Of a DNA stretch of 64,000 nucleotides, positions 43,334-50,250 are shown in pieces. A program made the translations under genes and the position numbers. The stretch is taken from contig JAZOLU010000006.1 of assembly GCA_045653425.1 (NCBI GenBank), positions 6,010 through 70,009 of the forward strand, given 5' to 3'. The notes beneath the pieces were generated by a model. That model was not told where the DNA came from. It saw only the letters and a list, made by a program, of their open reading frames with translations, and made no database searches. The stretch's first letter is position 1. The number at the start of each line of letters is the position of its first letter. The DNA is from RGIG3009 sp045653425 (lineage in GTDB: Bacteria > Bacillota > Clostridia > Oscillospirales > Acutalibacteraceae).

Positions 43334-44068
43334 TCATTCGTACGTATTTTCGGGGGGGCGGTCGTTGGTGCCCCATTCTTCCAGCGAGACGGGTTTGGTG
43401 TTGAGTTCCGTATACACGCACACGCCGTTTATTAACAGTTCGTCCAAATACGAAAAGCGCAGGTCCTTTTCCAGCAGGCGTTGCGCCAAACGGTCCCCGT
43501 TCTTCATACCCAGCGAGGCAAGGTCCGCTTTGTCCACCCATTCAAACACGCCTTCGTCACATTCGGTGCGCAGTGCGCCCAGCCATTCCGTAACGTGAAA
43601 TACGTAGTACCGTTCGGAATAAATGCAGCCCTCTTTGGTGCTTTCATCCCAAATATCAATCACACCGCGGTAGGTCCATTTGGTAAAACACGCGCCCAGC
43701 AGGGTGGCACTGTCCTCCAACCCCACCGCCAAGCCGCCTTTCCCGCGAAATTCGCGTACCATCTTCACGCCGGGCGAGACCCATTCGGGTTTTTCGGTGG
43801 AACGGGTGCGGTGTAACAAATAATATTGACTGTCCTTTTCCAAATACACCAGCGAATGGTGCGCGCGATGTTTCCGATACATAGGGAAAAAGTTAAGAAA
43901 ATACCCGCCCTCTTTTTTGCGCGGGCGCGGTTTTGCCGGTTTCCGCTTGTGCGTTTGCGGAACACCGTAGTTGGAACGGGTTTTCGGGTCGTGCGATTTG
44001 CGGAATACTTCGTCAAAATTTTCTTGCGTGCGGGCACGCCGTTCTTCCGGCGTTTTCTTGCGCGGCAT
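43334..44068 (-). CDS. Nudix-like protein lacking the Nudix box, lysogeny-operon gene
   Basis: 244 residues. The first 60 are Lys/Arg-rich. From about residue 70 the order of motifs recalls MutT/8-oxo-dGTPase proteins: LVYLEKDSQYYLLHRTRS, a Gly-rich loop GKGGLAVGLED, YRGVIDI, ECDEGVFEWVDKADL and GDRLAQRLLEKDLRF. The catalytic helix with REx2EE is missing, so hydrolase activity is doubtful. It starts three bases after the repressor stop and would be co-expressed with it in the lysogen, the place where phages keep accessory (moron) genes. The product is otherwise unrecognised. Confidence 0.6.
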   Translation of the reverse strand: MPRKKTPEERRARTQENFDEVFRKSHDPKTRSNYGVPQTHKRKPAKPRPRKKEGGYFLNFFPMYRKHRAHHSLVYLEKDSQYYLLHRTRSTEKPEWVSPGVKMVREFRGKGGLAVGLEDSATLLGACFTKWTYRGVIDIWDESTKEGCIYSERYYVFHVTEWLGALRTECDEGVFEWVDKADLASLGMKNGDRLAQRLLEKDLRFSYLDELLINGVCVYTELNTKPVSLEEWGTNDRPPENTYE

Positions 44069-44071
44069 ACG

Positions 44072-45037
44072 TTATCGCCTCCGTGTGCGGCGTTGCTCTA
44101 CCACAACGCCGGCAATGGTTACCGGCAGAGATAATACTTCCTGTCGGGTGAAACTGCGGGCGGCATAATCCGGATTAAGCGGGCGTAACTGTATGCCGTT
44201 TTCCGTGACCGTGAGCCGTTTGAGCGTAGCGTCCGACCCGCCGATGTACGCCACCACGTCGTCCCCCGTTTCGGCGGTAGATTGTACCCGCAAAATCACA
44301 ATATCGCCGTCGCGGTATTCGGGATACATACTGTCCCCCGTAACCAGCAGACCAAAATAATCGTACCCCGAGGAGGAAAGGCGTGTGTCCAGTTCCAGTT
44401 CTTCCACCACGTCGGTTACCGCTTCAATGGGAACGCCCGCCGGGACCCGCCCCAACACCGGAATGCGGCGGCGCACCGATAAGGGAATAATATGGGCGCG
44501 CTCGTCCCGCAGGGAGGTGCCAAACGACGATGACCCCACCGGTGTGTATGACAGCGGCGGCATAACCCGCCGCGGGCGCGGTGAGGGAATGCCCCGTTCC
44601 GGCGGCAACGGTGCCACGTTGGAACCTTCCGGTAACACCGTTTCCCCCAACAATACTGCCCGCGGTGTGCGAAAATACGCCGATAATGTGTCCAATTCCG
44701 CGGCGGTGGGGGATGCCGTGCCGCGGCGCAACATAAGCAACCGCCCGTGCGAGAACCCCAAATCGCGCTCTAACCGTTCCGGTGTGCGCCCCCACGCGGC
44801 ACATAACTGCTCTAACACCGCCGCAAAAGCCGAAGCCGGCGCGGTGTCATCCAAAATGGCACTTTTGGATACCCCAAAATGCGCCGCTATGCGCGCCACC
44901 GCGCCCAAACGCGGCTCTTTAATTCCCAATTCCCACGTGGATACTGCTTTGTCCGAAACGCCCGCAATCTCCCCCAATTCCCGCTGGGTTAGCCCGTGCT
45001 GCTCCCGCAGACGACGGATGTTTTCGCCAATGGACAT
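44072..45037 (-). CDS. LexA/CI-type repressor with tandem HTH domains
   Basis: 321 residues. HTH 1 (Cro/CI type) at about 5-60; a second, diverged HTH-like domain at about 70-131; a Pro/Ser-rich linker; and a C-terminal S24/LexA protease domain. Autocleavage elements are intact: Ala200-Gly201 in RVPAGVP, Ser236 in GDSM and Lys273 in TLKRL. It should therefore be inactivated by RecA during DNA damage. ATG 45037 is chosen because the HTH begins there. Regulates the divergent promoters at 45074-45160 through the repeated sites listed there. Confidence 0.92.
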   Translation of the reverse strand: MSIGENIRRLREQHGLTQRELGEIAGVSDKAVSTWELGIKEPRLGAVARIAAHFGVSKSAILDDTAPASAFAAVLEQLCAAWGRTPERLERDLGFSHGRLLMLRRGTASPTAAELDTLSAYFRTPRAVLLGETVLPEGSNVAPLPPERGIPSPRPRRVMPPLSYTPVGSSSFGTSLRDERAHIIPLSVRRRIPVLGRVPAGVPIEAVTDVVEELELDTRLSSSGYDYFGLLVTGDSMYPEYRDGDIVILRVQSTAETGDDVVAYIGGSDATLKRLTVTENGIQLRPLNPDYAARSFTRQEVLSLPVTIAGVVVEQRRTRRR

Positions 45038-45073
45038 ATACGCTTTCTCCCCTCTCGTGGTCTCTACTCCTTT

Positions 45074-45102
45074 ATTGTACACCAAAAGTAGAGAGTTGGC
45101 AA
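45074..45102 (-). promoter_or_regulatory. Repressor-maintenance promoter
   Basis: Minus strand: TTGCCA (45102-45097), 17-base spacer, TACAAT (45079-45074). Operator 1 lies inside the spacer. Confidence 0.8.
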
Positions 45103-45131
45103 CCTTTTTTCCAAAAAACTCCACTTTTCTC

Positions 45132-45160
45132 TTGACATTCTACCAAAAGAAGAGTATAAT
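45132..45160 (+). promoter_or_regulatory. Early lytic promoter
   Basis: TTGACA (45132-45137), 17-base spacer, TATAAT (45155-45160): perfect consensus, with operator 2 filling the spacer. Confidence 0.9.
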
Positions 45161-45182
45161 AGGGGTAACCTCAAAGACACTT

Positions 45183-45221
45183 CCCCTGATTGGGTGTATC
45201 CACACCCATCGGGGCATTTTT
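45183..45221 (+). terminator. Leader terminator of the early transcript
   Basis: CCCC + GATTGGGTGT (45183-45197) pairs with ACACCCATC + GGGG (45202-45214), followed by CATTTTT. It lies between the early promoter and the first gene, so early transcription must pass a second checkpoint. Confidence 0.7.
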
Positions 45222-45263
45222 CGGCACTAAAATTCTACTTAAAGTAGAGAAAGGAGGGAGAGA

Positions 45264-45626
45264 ATGCCCAATCGGATATTAAAAGAATCGGTGTGTACCA
45301 GTCCGAATATTGAACGATTGAGTTGGTTTGAGGAGGTGTGTTTTTATCGGTTACTGGTGCAATGTGACGATTACGGGCGGCAGGATGCACGTCCCGCGTT
45401 GTTGCGGGCGCGGTTGTTTCCGTTGCGGGAAGATGTGGAAACGGCGCAGGTGAGTGCGGCAATGGATACGTTGGAGATGATGGGGTTAATTGAACGGTAT
45501 ACGGTGTTGGGGTTGCCGTATTTGCAGTTGGTAACGTGGGAAAAACACCAGCGCGTGCGCAATCAGCGCAGTCGGTTTCCGCCGCCGAATACCGAGGAAA
45601 CAACAGTAGCGGCAGAGGAGGCATAA
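45264..45626 (+). CDS. Phage replication initiator/organiser, N-terminal domain (truncated)
   Basis: 120 residues. It resembles the N-terminal domain of clostridial phage replication proteins that begin MPNRILKES, contain FYRLLVQCDDYGR and R-A-R-L-F-P, and have a winged-helix region ending near TWEKHQRVRNQ. Relatives continue for another 100-200 residues, usually into a DnaD-type domain. Here the frame stops at 45626 and the expected continuation is found in another frame (next entry). Whether the short product still binds DNA is unknown. AAAGGAGGGAG precedes the ATG. Confidence 0.75.
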   Translation: MPNRILKESVCTSPNIERLSWFEEVCFYRLLVQCDDYGRQDARPALLRARLFPLREDVETAQVSAAMDTLEMMGLIERYTVLGLPYLQLVTWEKHQRVRNQRSRFPPPNTEETTVAAEEA

Positions 45627-45918
45627 CGGTTGTGGAAAGTTTGTGGAGAAATGTGGAAAAGTCAATTGTCAGCAAGTTGCGGTCAATTGTCAGCGGATTG
45701 CGGCGAATTGTCCGTCTGAATCCGAATCCGAATCCAATCCGAATCCGAAACCGAAGCAGAATCCCAAGCGGAATCCGTATCCTTATCCGTATCTGTTATG
45801 TTTAATCCGTATCCTAACGCAAACGGCTGTGGAAAACTTTCCACAAAAAACGGTGGAAAACGGAAAGCGGCAAAACAAAGGGGGTAAAGGCGGCGGGTGT
45901 GTGCAATTTGCGGGTTAA
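45625..45918 (+). pseudogene. Out-of-frame remnant of the replication protein
   Basis: An open stretch in the frame one base forward of the preceding gene. It encodes a Cys/Gln-rich repeat (VNCQQVAVNCQRIAANC) and a Ser-Glu then Asn-Pro low-complexity run, the sort of linker expected after the N-terminal domain. The first upstream stop in this frame is at 45607-45609, so a single frameshift between 45610 and 45626 would rejoin the two parts. It ends without any DnaD-like domain. A programmed shift is possible; decay is more likely. Confidence 0.6.
45631..45845. other. Iteron-like repeat cluster, candidate phage replication origin
   Basis: Three TGTGGARA motifs start at 45631, 45642 and 45652, about one helical turn apart. 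GTCAATTGTCAGC then repeats with a 21-base period (45661, 45682, and a partial third near 45703). A run of GAATCC units follows (45717-45734), and finally the palindrome TGTGGAAAACTTTCCACA (45828-45845) made of two inverted TGTGGAAA motifs. Many phages place their origin inside the initiator gene. Coding low complexity explains part of the pattern. Confidence 0.5.
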
Positions 45919-45965
45919 CGTGGTGTGTGAGTGCGTGCCCGAATTATGAGGCGGAGCGTGACCCA

Positions 45966-46073
45966 ATGGCTGAGGGGCGGTGTGAGCAGTGCGGCGCGGT
46001 GGTATTTGCCGCGGGGGCGGTGCTCTGTGAACGGTGCGAGACGAATAGGCACGAGAAGGACGACGATGTATAA
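45966..46073 (+). CDS. 35-residue zinc-ribbon-like microprotein
   Basis: A short frame with two knuckles: C-x2-C (CEQC) near the N-terminus and C-x2-C (CERC) 14 residues later, then a charged Asp-rich tail. GGCGGAG precedes the ATG. The stop lies at the possible earlier start (46066) of the next gene. Small Cys4 proteins are common in phage early regions as transcription or host-interaction factors, but no function is assigned. Confidence 0.5.
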   Translation: MAEGRCEQCGAVVFAAGAVLCERCETNRHEKDDDV

Positions 46074-46104
46074 AGGCGGCAAGCGGCAAGGAAGGGGAAA
46101 GGGA

Positions 46105-46560
46105 ATGGCAATTAGCAAACAAGCGGAAGCGGTAAAGCAAGAGATGATGCAGGCGGTGAGTTTGCGGCGTGAATGTGAGGCGTTGGAGCGAGAATGGCGG
46201 GACTTGTTGGAGGCGTTGGAGGGGGGCGCACTGCTGGGCGAGAGTGTGTTTGGCGTGGTGAGTGAGGACGAGGACGGGCTGACACTGGCGCAGGTGGTGG
46301 ACCGTGAACGTATGGCGGTGCGGCGAGCACTCACCGAGCGGCAGTTGCGCAACTGGGCGCGGGTTCGCTCAGGGGGGCTGACGCCGTTGCAACAACGCAT
46401 TTTGGGGTTGCGGTACGTGCAGGGGTGCACGTGGGGTGACTTGGTGGCGCGTGTGGGCAAGGCGAAGCAATACTTGCTGAGAGAACACAACAAAGCGTTG
46501 GAACAACTGGCGGTGCAAGGTTCGGCGGCGGTGATGAAAAAAAGTGAGCGCGTGTCTTGA
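46105..46560 (+). CDS. Phage sigma-factor-like regulator (DUF1492/ArpU-like)
   Basis: 151 residues: a helical N-terminal half and a C-terminal sigma region 4-like HTH (LTPLQQRILGLRYVQGCTW...LLREHNKALEQL). Phages of Firmicutes often place such a protein last in the early region, just before terminase, where it activates late genes. ATG 46105 follows GGAAGGGGAAAGG; ATG 46066 is an alternative, overlapping the stop of the microprotein. Confidence 0.72.
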   Translation: MAISKQAEAVKQEMMQAVSLRRECEALEREWRDLLEALEGGALLGESVFGVVSEDEDGLTLAQVVDRERMAVRRALTERQLRNWARVRSGGLTPLQQRILGLRYVQGCTWGDLVARVGKAKQYLLREHNKALEQLAVQGSAAVMKKSERVS

Positions 46561-46639
46561 AAGTGACTAGCGGGGGTGTGGTACCATAGCGTTGCATAGC
46601 GAGGTGGGAGACCGCCTTGGTACAGGAGGCGAGCAACCA

Positions 46640-46996
46640 ATGAAAAACTACAAGGAGACGGCGGCGGTCATTGCAGCGTGCCGTACGGCGTGTGTTCAGC
46701 GGGATGAACCGTTCCACGCGGATGCGTTGGCGGCGGCGTTGGGCGTATCGTACGAAAAACTGATAGCCCTTGCCGAGGGCAACGGTGTGGCGCGCCGCAC
46801 GGCGGCACTGTTGCGGGGCGCGTTACAGGAATGTACCGCCAGCGTGGTGGCGGCGGCACTTTCCTCCGACCCCAAAACCCACAACCTGTGGATGTTTTAT
46901 TTGCGCAACCGCGCGGGGTTTGCGGACAAAGGGGAGCGCGGGGAACTAAAATTTGAGGCCGGCACCGTGACCTTTGTGGGGGAGGAACGCATTTGA
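46640..46996 (+). CDS. Terminase small subunit
   Basis: 118 residues. An N-terminal HTH-like part (ADALAAALGVSYEKLIALAEG) and the segment MFYLRNRAGFADKGER resemble small terminases, which recognise the packaging site. CAGGAGGCG precedes ATG 46640. The stop overlaps the large-subunit start by four bases. The leader just upstream (46581-46623) has GTACCA/TGGTAC arms that could form a hairpin near a pac site. Confidence 0.78.
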   Translation: MKNYKETAAVIAACRTACVQRDEPFHADALAAALGVSYEKLIALAEGNGVARRTAALLRGALQECTASVVAAALSSDPKTHNLWMFYLRNRAGFADKGERGELKFEAGTVTFVGEERI

Positions 46997-48306
46997 GTGC
47001 GACGAACACCACTACCGTGGATTTATCCGCCGTGGTGGGCGGGGGATACGGTGAGTTTTGGAACTGCCGCAAGCGGTATCGCGTGTTAAAAGGCGGCAAG
47101 GCCTCCAAAAAATCCACCACAACGGCACTGAATTATATTGTGCGGTTAATGCAGTATCCGCAAGCGAATTTGCTGGTGATTCGCGCCGTAATGGACACCC
47201 ACCGCACCAGCACCTTTGCGCAGTTGCGCTGGGCAACCGAGCGATTGGGTGTGGCGCATTTGTGGCGCGCCACCACCAGTCCGCTGGAACTGACGTACCT
47301 GCCCACGGGGCAAAAAATTTTGTTTCGGGGGTTTGACAACGTATATAAGATTGCCTCCACCACCGTCATGCACGGGCATTTGTGCTGGGTGTGGGTGGAG
47401 GAGGCGTTTGAAATTGCCGGTGAGGAAGCGTTTGACACGTTTGACCTTTCGGTGCCGCGCGGAGAGGTGCCGCCGCCGCTGTTTAAGCAGACGACGCTGA
47501 CCTTTAACCCGTGGAGCGACACCCACTGGCTGAAATCACGGTTCTTTGACCGCGTACCGGACAACGCCGCGGTTTTTACCACCACCTATCACTGCAACGA
47601 GTTTTTGGACGACGCCGACCGCGCGGTATTTGCGCGGATGAAGCGCGACAATCCGCGGCGGTATGCGGTGGCGGGGTTAGGCGAATGGGGCATTACGGAC
47701 GGGCTGATTTACGACAACTGGGAAATTGCCGCGTTTAACCCCGACGACCTGCCCGATGCGTGGCGTTTGCGACGGATATACGGGTTGGATTACGGGTATT
47801 CCAACGACCCGACCGCGTTTATTGCGGCGGTGGTGGACCCGCTGGAACGACGCTTGTGGGTGTTTGACGAGTTTAAGCAGCGAGGCCTGCTAAACCGTGA
47901 CATTGCCGAGCGTTTGCACGCAATGGGGTATGCGGGTGAGCGTATCCGCGCGGACAGTGCGGAACCCAAATCCAACGAAGAACTGCGGCGGGCGGGCATT
48001 TATCGCTTAACACCCGCCGAAAAGGGCGCGGGTTCCCTGTTGTACGGCATTAGCCGTTTGCAGGAGTACCGTATTACGGTACACCCGCGCTGCCGTCACA
48101 CGGCGGCGGAACTGGCGGCGTATGCGTGGGACAAGGACATGGGCGGGACGGTGAACCGTCCGCGCCGCGGCGAGGACCATTTAATGGACGCGTTGCGGTA
48201 TGCTATGGAGGATGTTACCTATTTTCGTCCCACACCGCCCGGCCCGCCGCCGCGCCGACGGCGCGAGTTACTGTACCCAACGGATTTACAAGGAGGATGG
48301 GCTTGA
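46993..48306 (+). CDS. Terminase large subunit (PBSX type)
   Basis: Packaging motor ATPase/nuclease. 437 residues. The N-terminal ATPase shows a Walker A-like GGKASKKS and a Walker B-like WVWVEEAFE; the C-terminal RNase H-like nuclease shows GLDYGYSNDPTAF and a late DHLMDALRY. The start is TTG 46993, overlapping the small-subunit stop, with GGGGGAGG upstream. Confidence 0.92.
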   Translation: MSATNTTTVDLSAVVGGGYGEFWNCRKRYRVLKGGKASKKSTTTALNYIVRLMQYPQANLLVIRAVMDTHRTSTFAQLRWATERLGVAHLWRATTSPLELTYLPTGQKILFRGFDNVYKIASTTVMHGHLCWVWVEEAFEIAGEEAFDTFDLSVPRGEVPPPLFKQTTLTFNPWSDTHWLKSRFFDRVPDNAAVFTTTYHCNEFLDDADRAVFARMKRDNPRRYAVAGLGEWGITDGLIYDNWEIAAFNPDDLPDAWRLRRIYGLDYGYSNDPTAFIAAVVDPLERRLWVFDEFKQRGLLNRDIAERLHAMGYAGERIRADSAEPKSNEELRRAGIYRLTPAEKGAGSLLYGISRLQEYRITVHPRCRHTAAELAAYAWDKDMGGTVNRPRRGEDHLMDALRYAMEDVTYFRPTPPGPPPRRRRELLYPTDLQGGWA

Positions 48307-48308
48307 TT

Positions 48309-48494
48309 ATGGCATTTGCATTGGGATTTGTGTTGGGGTTTTTGCTGGCGTACCTGCCGCAATGGGTGAGTGTGAAACACACGCCGCCCGCCGCCCCCGA
48401 CGACGCGGCACGCCGCCGCCACGAACAGGCGGCGCGGGAATACCGTAATTTTTTAACCTACGACGGCTACACCGCGCAGGAGGATACCGAGTAA
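48309..48494 (+). CDS. Small membrane protein of the packaging module
   Basis: 61 residues: a single N-terminal membrane span (about 2-19) and a charged C-terminal half. GGAGG lies 12 bases upstream of the ATG; TTG 48303 is possible. Position between terminase and scaffold, function unknown. Confidence 0.6.
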   Translation: MAFALGFVLGFLLAYLPQWVSVKHTPPAAPDDAARRRHEQAAREYRNFLTYDGYTAQEDTE

Positions 48495-48522
48495 CCTACC
48501 AGAGTGAAAGGAGAGTATAACA

Positions 48523-49128
48523 ATGGACGAGATGATGGAAACGGCGGCGGTGACCCAACCAGAGGTCGAGGAAAGTGCCGTTCCCCCTACCGAAACCGAG
48601 ACACCGAGTGTGCCCGAAACCCCGCCGCCGAATGACGGCGGGTTGACCGTGAAATTTAACAAGCAACTACGCACCTTATCGCGGGATGAAGCGACGAATT
48701 ACGCCCAAAAAGGGTTAAAGTACGATGCCGTAGAGCCGTTGTTAAAGGAATTGCGGGAAATGGCGGGCCGCGAGGGACAAACGCTGAACGATTGGGTGGC
48801 GGCACAGCGCGCGCAGCCGCCCGCCGAGGACGAGGTACTGGTACGCCGATTGGCGGCGGAGTACACCGTGTTGCGGCGCGAAATTCCCGATGTGGGCGCG
48901 TTTGACACCCTACCGCCGGAGACGGTACGGGCGGCGGCCGAGGAGGGGCTCTCACTGTTGGACGCGTATTTGCGCTATGAGTACCGTGAACGGCGCAAAT
49001 GTGCCGAGGCAAAAGCACAACAAGCCGCCGCGGCTGCGGCGGCAACCGGCTCGCAGGCAAGCGGCGCGGGTGAGGGCACGTCCCCCACCGTGGCGGCGTT
49101 GCTGAGCGGCATTTGGGGGAGAGAGTGA
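48523..49128 (+). CDS. Scaffolding protein
   Basis: 201 residues, acidic and mostly helical: a Pro/Glu-rich disordered start, a central LKELREMAGREGQTLNDW helix, an Ala-rich C-terminal segment and a small terminal helix. Composition and its place directly before the coat gene identify it as the procapsid scaffold. AAAGGAGAG precedes the ATG. Confidence 0.75.
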   Translation: MDEMMETAAVTQPEVEESAVPPTETETPSVPETPPPNDGGLTVKFNKQLRTLSRDEATNYAQKGLKYDAVEPLLKELREMAGREGQTLNDWVAAQRAQPPAEDEVLVRRLAAEYTVLRREIPDVGAFDTLPPETVRAAAEEGLSLLDAYLRYEYRERRKCAEAKAQQAAAAAAATGSQASGAGEGTSPTVAALLSGIWGRE

Positions 49129-49160
49129 CATCCCTCGCTAATGGAAAGGAGAAAAATGAT

Positions 49161-50087
49161 ATGGCTAACTCAATTTCTTATGCAACCAAAATGACGGAGG
49201 AACTGGATAAACTGTTCGTGCAAAGCGCGGTAACCGGCTTCCTTACCGATAACGCACTGCGCGCCAAGTTTGTGGGCGCGCACACCGTGCTCATTCCGGA
49301 TATGGAACTGTCCGGCTTGGGCGATTACGACCGCACCACCGGTTTTGCCGACGGTTCGGTTACGGTGACCAACACCTCGTTTACGCTGTCGCAAGACCGC
49401 GGCCGTTCCTTTATGCTGGACGCGCAAGACGAGGACGAAGCCGGCGCTGCCAACTTGGCGGGTCAGGTATTGGGCGAGTTTGTGCGCACCAAAGTGGTAC
49501 CGGAAGTGGACGCCTACTGCTTGTCCAAACTGGCGGACGTTGCCGCCGACAACAGCCAGACCCTCACGCTGGGTGCGGGCGAAACGTTGGAGAGCAACGT
49601 GTTCGGCTTGTTGCAAAAACTCATTAGCAAAGTGCGCAACGCCGTGGGTTACGACGAAACGCTGGTGGCGTTTGTGAACCCCACCGTGTACGACGCGTTG
49701 ATGGCGACCCCCGAACTGTCCCGCGTGATTCGCGCCGACGAGTTCAAAAAGGGCGGCGTGAACACCCGCGTACAGTACATTGACAACGTGGCAATTTTGC
49801 CGGTACCCACTTCGCGTATGAAAACCGCGTACACCTATGCCGACGGCAGTGCCGAAGGCGAAGCCGAGGGCGGTTTTTCCGTGGCGGCGGGTGCCAAAGA
49901 CATTGGTGCGTTGGTGATGCCCAAAAAGGGTGCTTCGCTGATTCGCAAAACCGAAAAATTGCGTACCTTTACGCCCGACCAGAACCAAAAGGCGGATGCC
50001 TACAAGTTTGACTACCGTTTGTACTACGACTTGCTGGTGAAAAAGAGCCAGCAGGCGGCGGTGTTTGCCTACACTTACGAGGCGTAA
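49161..50087 (+). CDS. Major capsid protein
   Basis: 308 residues, expected HK97 fold. The N-terminal arm SYATKMTEELDKLF, a DYDRTTGFADGSV loop and the AFVNPTVYDALM segment resemble coat proteins of clostridial phages. AAAGGAG precedes ATG 49161; the longer in-frame reading overlaps the scaffold gene. Codon use is markedly biased toward C-ending codons relative to neighbouring host genes, consistent with high expression. Confidence 0.85.
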   Translation: MANSISYATKMTEELDKLFVQSAVTGFLTDNALRAKFVGAHTVLIPDMELSGLGDYDRTTGFADGSVTVTNTSFTLSQDRGRSFMLDAQDEDEAGAANLAGQVLGEFVRTKVVPEVDAYCLSKLADVAADNSQTLTLGAGETLESNVFGLLQKLISKVRNAVGYDETLVAFVNPTVYDALMATPELSRVIRADEFKKGGVNTRVQYIDNVAILPVPTSRMKTAYTYADGSAEGEAEGGFSVAAGAKDIGALVMPKKGASLIRKTEKLRTFTPDQNQKADAYKFDYRLYYDLLVKKSQQAAVFAYTYEA

Positions 50088-50101
50088 TGAATGAATGCCC
50101 C

Positions 50102-50186
50102 GCCCGCCTGCCCAGCGGGCAGGCGGGCGCACATTCGCCAAGCGAATGTGTGGATTGAATGCGCAGGGGAACCCTGACGGTTCCCC
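50102..50186. repeat. Three consecutive hairpins between coat and portal genes
   Basis: Stem 1 GCCCGCCTGCCC/GGGCAGGCGGGC (50102-50128), stem 2 CACATTCGC/GCGAATGTG (50130-50150) and stem 3 GGGGAACC/GGTTCCCC (50166-50186), all perfect. None is followed by a T-run. The 163-base gap 50088-50250 holds no gene; the stems could protect the 3' end of the coat message or trim portal expression. Confidence 0.75.
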
Positions 50187-50250
50187 CGCACACACCCCCT
50201 CCCTCCGTCCCGGCGGGCGGGGGTATCCACCCTTATAAGGAGGTTACACA

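Larger units (their letters stand above)
45081..45249. promoter_or_regulatory. Three repressor operator sites
   Basis: Site 1 ACCAAAAGTAGAG (45081-45093) lies in the spacer of the repressor promoter. Site 2 TTCTACCAAAAGAAGAG (45138-45154) lies in the spacer of the early promoter. Site 3 TTCTACTTAAAGTAGAG (45233-45249) is nearly palindromic and abuts the ribosome site of the first early gene. The shared half-site is CTCTACTTTTGG or its complement. Confidence 0.75.

Noticed and set aside
45717..45775. GAATCC repeats as a tRNA T-loop or tRNA cluster
   Set aside because: No acceptor or anticodon stems; the run is a coding-type hexamer repeat giving Ser-Glu and Asn-Pro in two frames.
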